Source: Caldifarciminota bacterium (GTDB lineage: Bacteria > Hydrothermota > Hydrothermia > B15-G9 > WFZT01). Taken from it: 5,920 nt of DNA. This document shows positions 5,485 through 5,920 of the stretch, in pieces. Below the pieces are notes generated by a model. It searched no databases. It was not told where the DNA came from and worked only from the letters and a program-made list of their open reading frames with translations. Position numbers and translations under genes: made by a program. Numbering within the stretch: the first letter of the stretch is position 1; each line of letters starts with the position of its first letter. Where the stretch lies: assembly GCA_026986235.1 (NCBI GenBank), contig JALSOY010000001.1, positions 1 through 5,920 on the forward strand, given 5' to 3'.

Positions 5485-5920
5485 CGTAAAACTCCGGTCT
5501 CCTGTCCCTGAAAACATGGTTCAGATCCGTTATGTTTTTATTCTTCGCATCTTCAGGATTGAATTCCACAGTCAAAATTTCTTCCCTGTCCTCAGAAGCT
5601 CTTTTTAAAACTTCACCCCGTGGAGTAACGATCTGGCTCATACCCGTGAATCTCAGGGAAATTCCTTCTTTTTCTTCTGTTCCGATCCTGTTTGCTGTAA
5701 ATGAAAATACTCTGTTTTCGAGCGATCTTACGACCATTCCCTTCTGGGCCAGTCCGGGTAGTACTAAATTTGAAACATGCAAAAGGACCTGTGCCCCCAT
5801 TCTGGACAGGACCCTTGCTGACTCAGGGAAGAACCAGTCAAAACAAACCATCATGCCAAACTTGACACCTTTAAATTCAAACACGAAGAAGCCGGTATTT
5901 CCGGGTAGGAACGCATCCTT
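5468..5920 (-). CDS. Carbon-nitrogen hydrolase (nitrilase superfamily), N-terminal part outside the window
   Basis: The C-terminal 150 residues of an amidase or nitrilase that hydrolyses non-peptide C-N bonds in the cytoplasm. The frame is open from base 5920 (KDAFLPGNTGFFVF...) to TAA at 5468. The GTG at 5884 lies inside the conserved domain, so it is not the true start. The nucleophile Cys is fragment residue 26 in GMMVCFDWFFPES, the family C-x-D-x-x-FPE signature. The catalytic Glu and Lys should lie in the missing part. Downstream landmarks are HVSNLVLP, VRSLENRVFSFTANRIGTE, FTGMSQIVTPRGEVL and FRDRRPEFY. The combination, including LENRV..TA.R.G and the DRR-E-Y ending, recalls the Pyrococcus nitrilase group (PH0642/PaNit type) from memory. 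N-carbamoylputrescine amidase or omega-amidase-like activity is an alternative. It is the upstream member of a coupled three-gene run. Confidence 0.92.
   Translation of the reverse strand, partial: KDAFLPGNTGFFVFEFKGVKFGMMVCFDWFFPESARVLSRMGAQVLLHVSNLVLPGLAQKGMVVRSLENRVFSFTANRIGTEEKEGISLRFTGMSQIVTPRGEVLKRASEDREEILTVEFNPEDAKNKNITDLNHVFRDRRPEFYGEICR
5492..5495 (-). promoter_or_regulatory. Ribosome binding site deciding the GTG start of the DK..H protein
   Basis: GGAG on the minus strand, 7 bases (TTTTACG) before GTG at 5484, embedded in the last codons of the nitrilase gene. A second purine group, AGGAG near 5500-5504, is too far for this start and falls inside the reading frame of the longer alternative. 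Confidence 0.6.

Noticed and set aside
5485..5517. ATG at 5517 as start of the DK..H protein
   Set aside because: It enlarges the overlap with the nitrilase gene to 50 bases and adds a polar stretch before the signal peptide, whereas GTG 5484 has GGAG at 7 bases.
5468..5884. GTG at 5884 as the true start of the nitrilase gene
   Set aside because: The frame continues upstream to the window edge with family-like sequence (FLPGNTGFFVF), and a protein starting at 5884 would lack two of the three catalytic residues.

Overview
The window looks like chromosomal DNA from a bacterium, possibly a thermophilic or deep-branching one. The bacterial signs are strong Shine-Dalgarno sequences (AAAGGAG, AAAGGAGG), GTG starts, tight gene packing and a sigma70-like promoter. 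The right-hand nitrilase fragment resembles, from memory, Pyrococcus-type nitrilases, and the M14 peptidase resembles secreted enzymes common in Thermotogota and candidate phyla such as WOR-3. The exact phylum cannot be settled from the sequence alone. Every supported gene lies on the minus strand, so transcription runs right to left.

Right block (5920 to 4517): the 3' part of a carbon-nitrogen hydrolase, cut by the window edge; a small exported or membrane protein with a DK..H motif; and a DUF554 (YdfK/YqgA-like) membrane protein. The genes overlap by 17 and 4 bases, so they are probably one transcript. A weak hairpin followed by six T's sits just past the last stop.

Middle block (4516 to 1297): a 90-base AT-rich gap carries a TTGAAA-17-TAAAAT promoter. 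Its start point falls on or next to the first ATG of a DUF2089 zinc-ribbon/HTH protein, which has no Shine-Dalgarno, so the message may be leaderless. Three AT-rich inverted repeats with centres 16-17 bases apart cover the promoter. The operon continues with a small SHOCT-like protein, a DUF4097/Toastrack beta-repeat protein, an ABC ATPase and an ABC-2 permease, with gaps of 1 to 4 bases or overlaps. The first three proteins each carry the same short helical-hairpin module, at the C-terminus of the first and the N-terminus of the next two. I infer a cytoplasmic regulator, adaptor and Toastrack circuit controlling or serving an ABC exporter, probably in envelope stress or toxic-compound export. 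This is the most interesting system in the window.

Left block (1296 to 1): a 148-base gap holding a perfect 14-base palindrome and a weak promoter candidate, then a secreted M14 zinc carboxypeptidase. That gene has its signal peptide, propeptide-like region and complete catalytic residues, and its 3' end runs off the window. No tRNA, rRNA, CRISPR array, insertion sequence or plus-strand gene was seen, and no gene-free stretch exceeds 300 bases.
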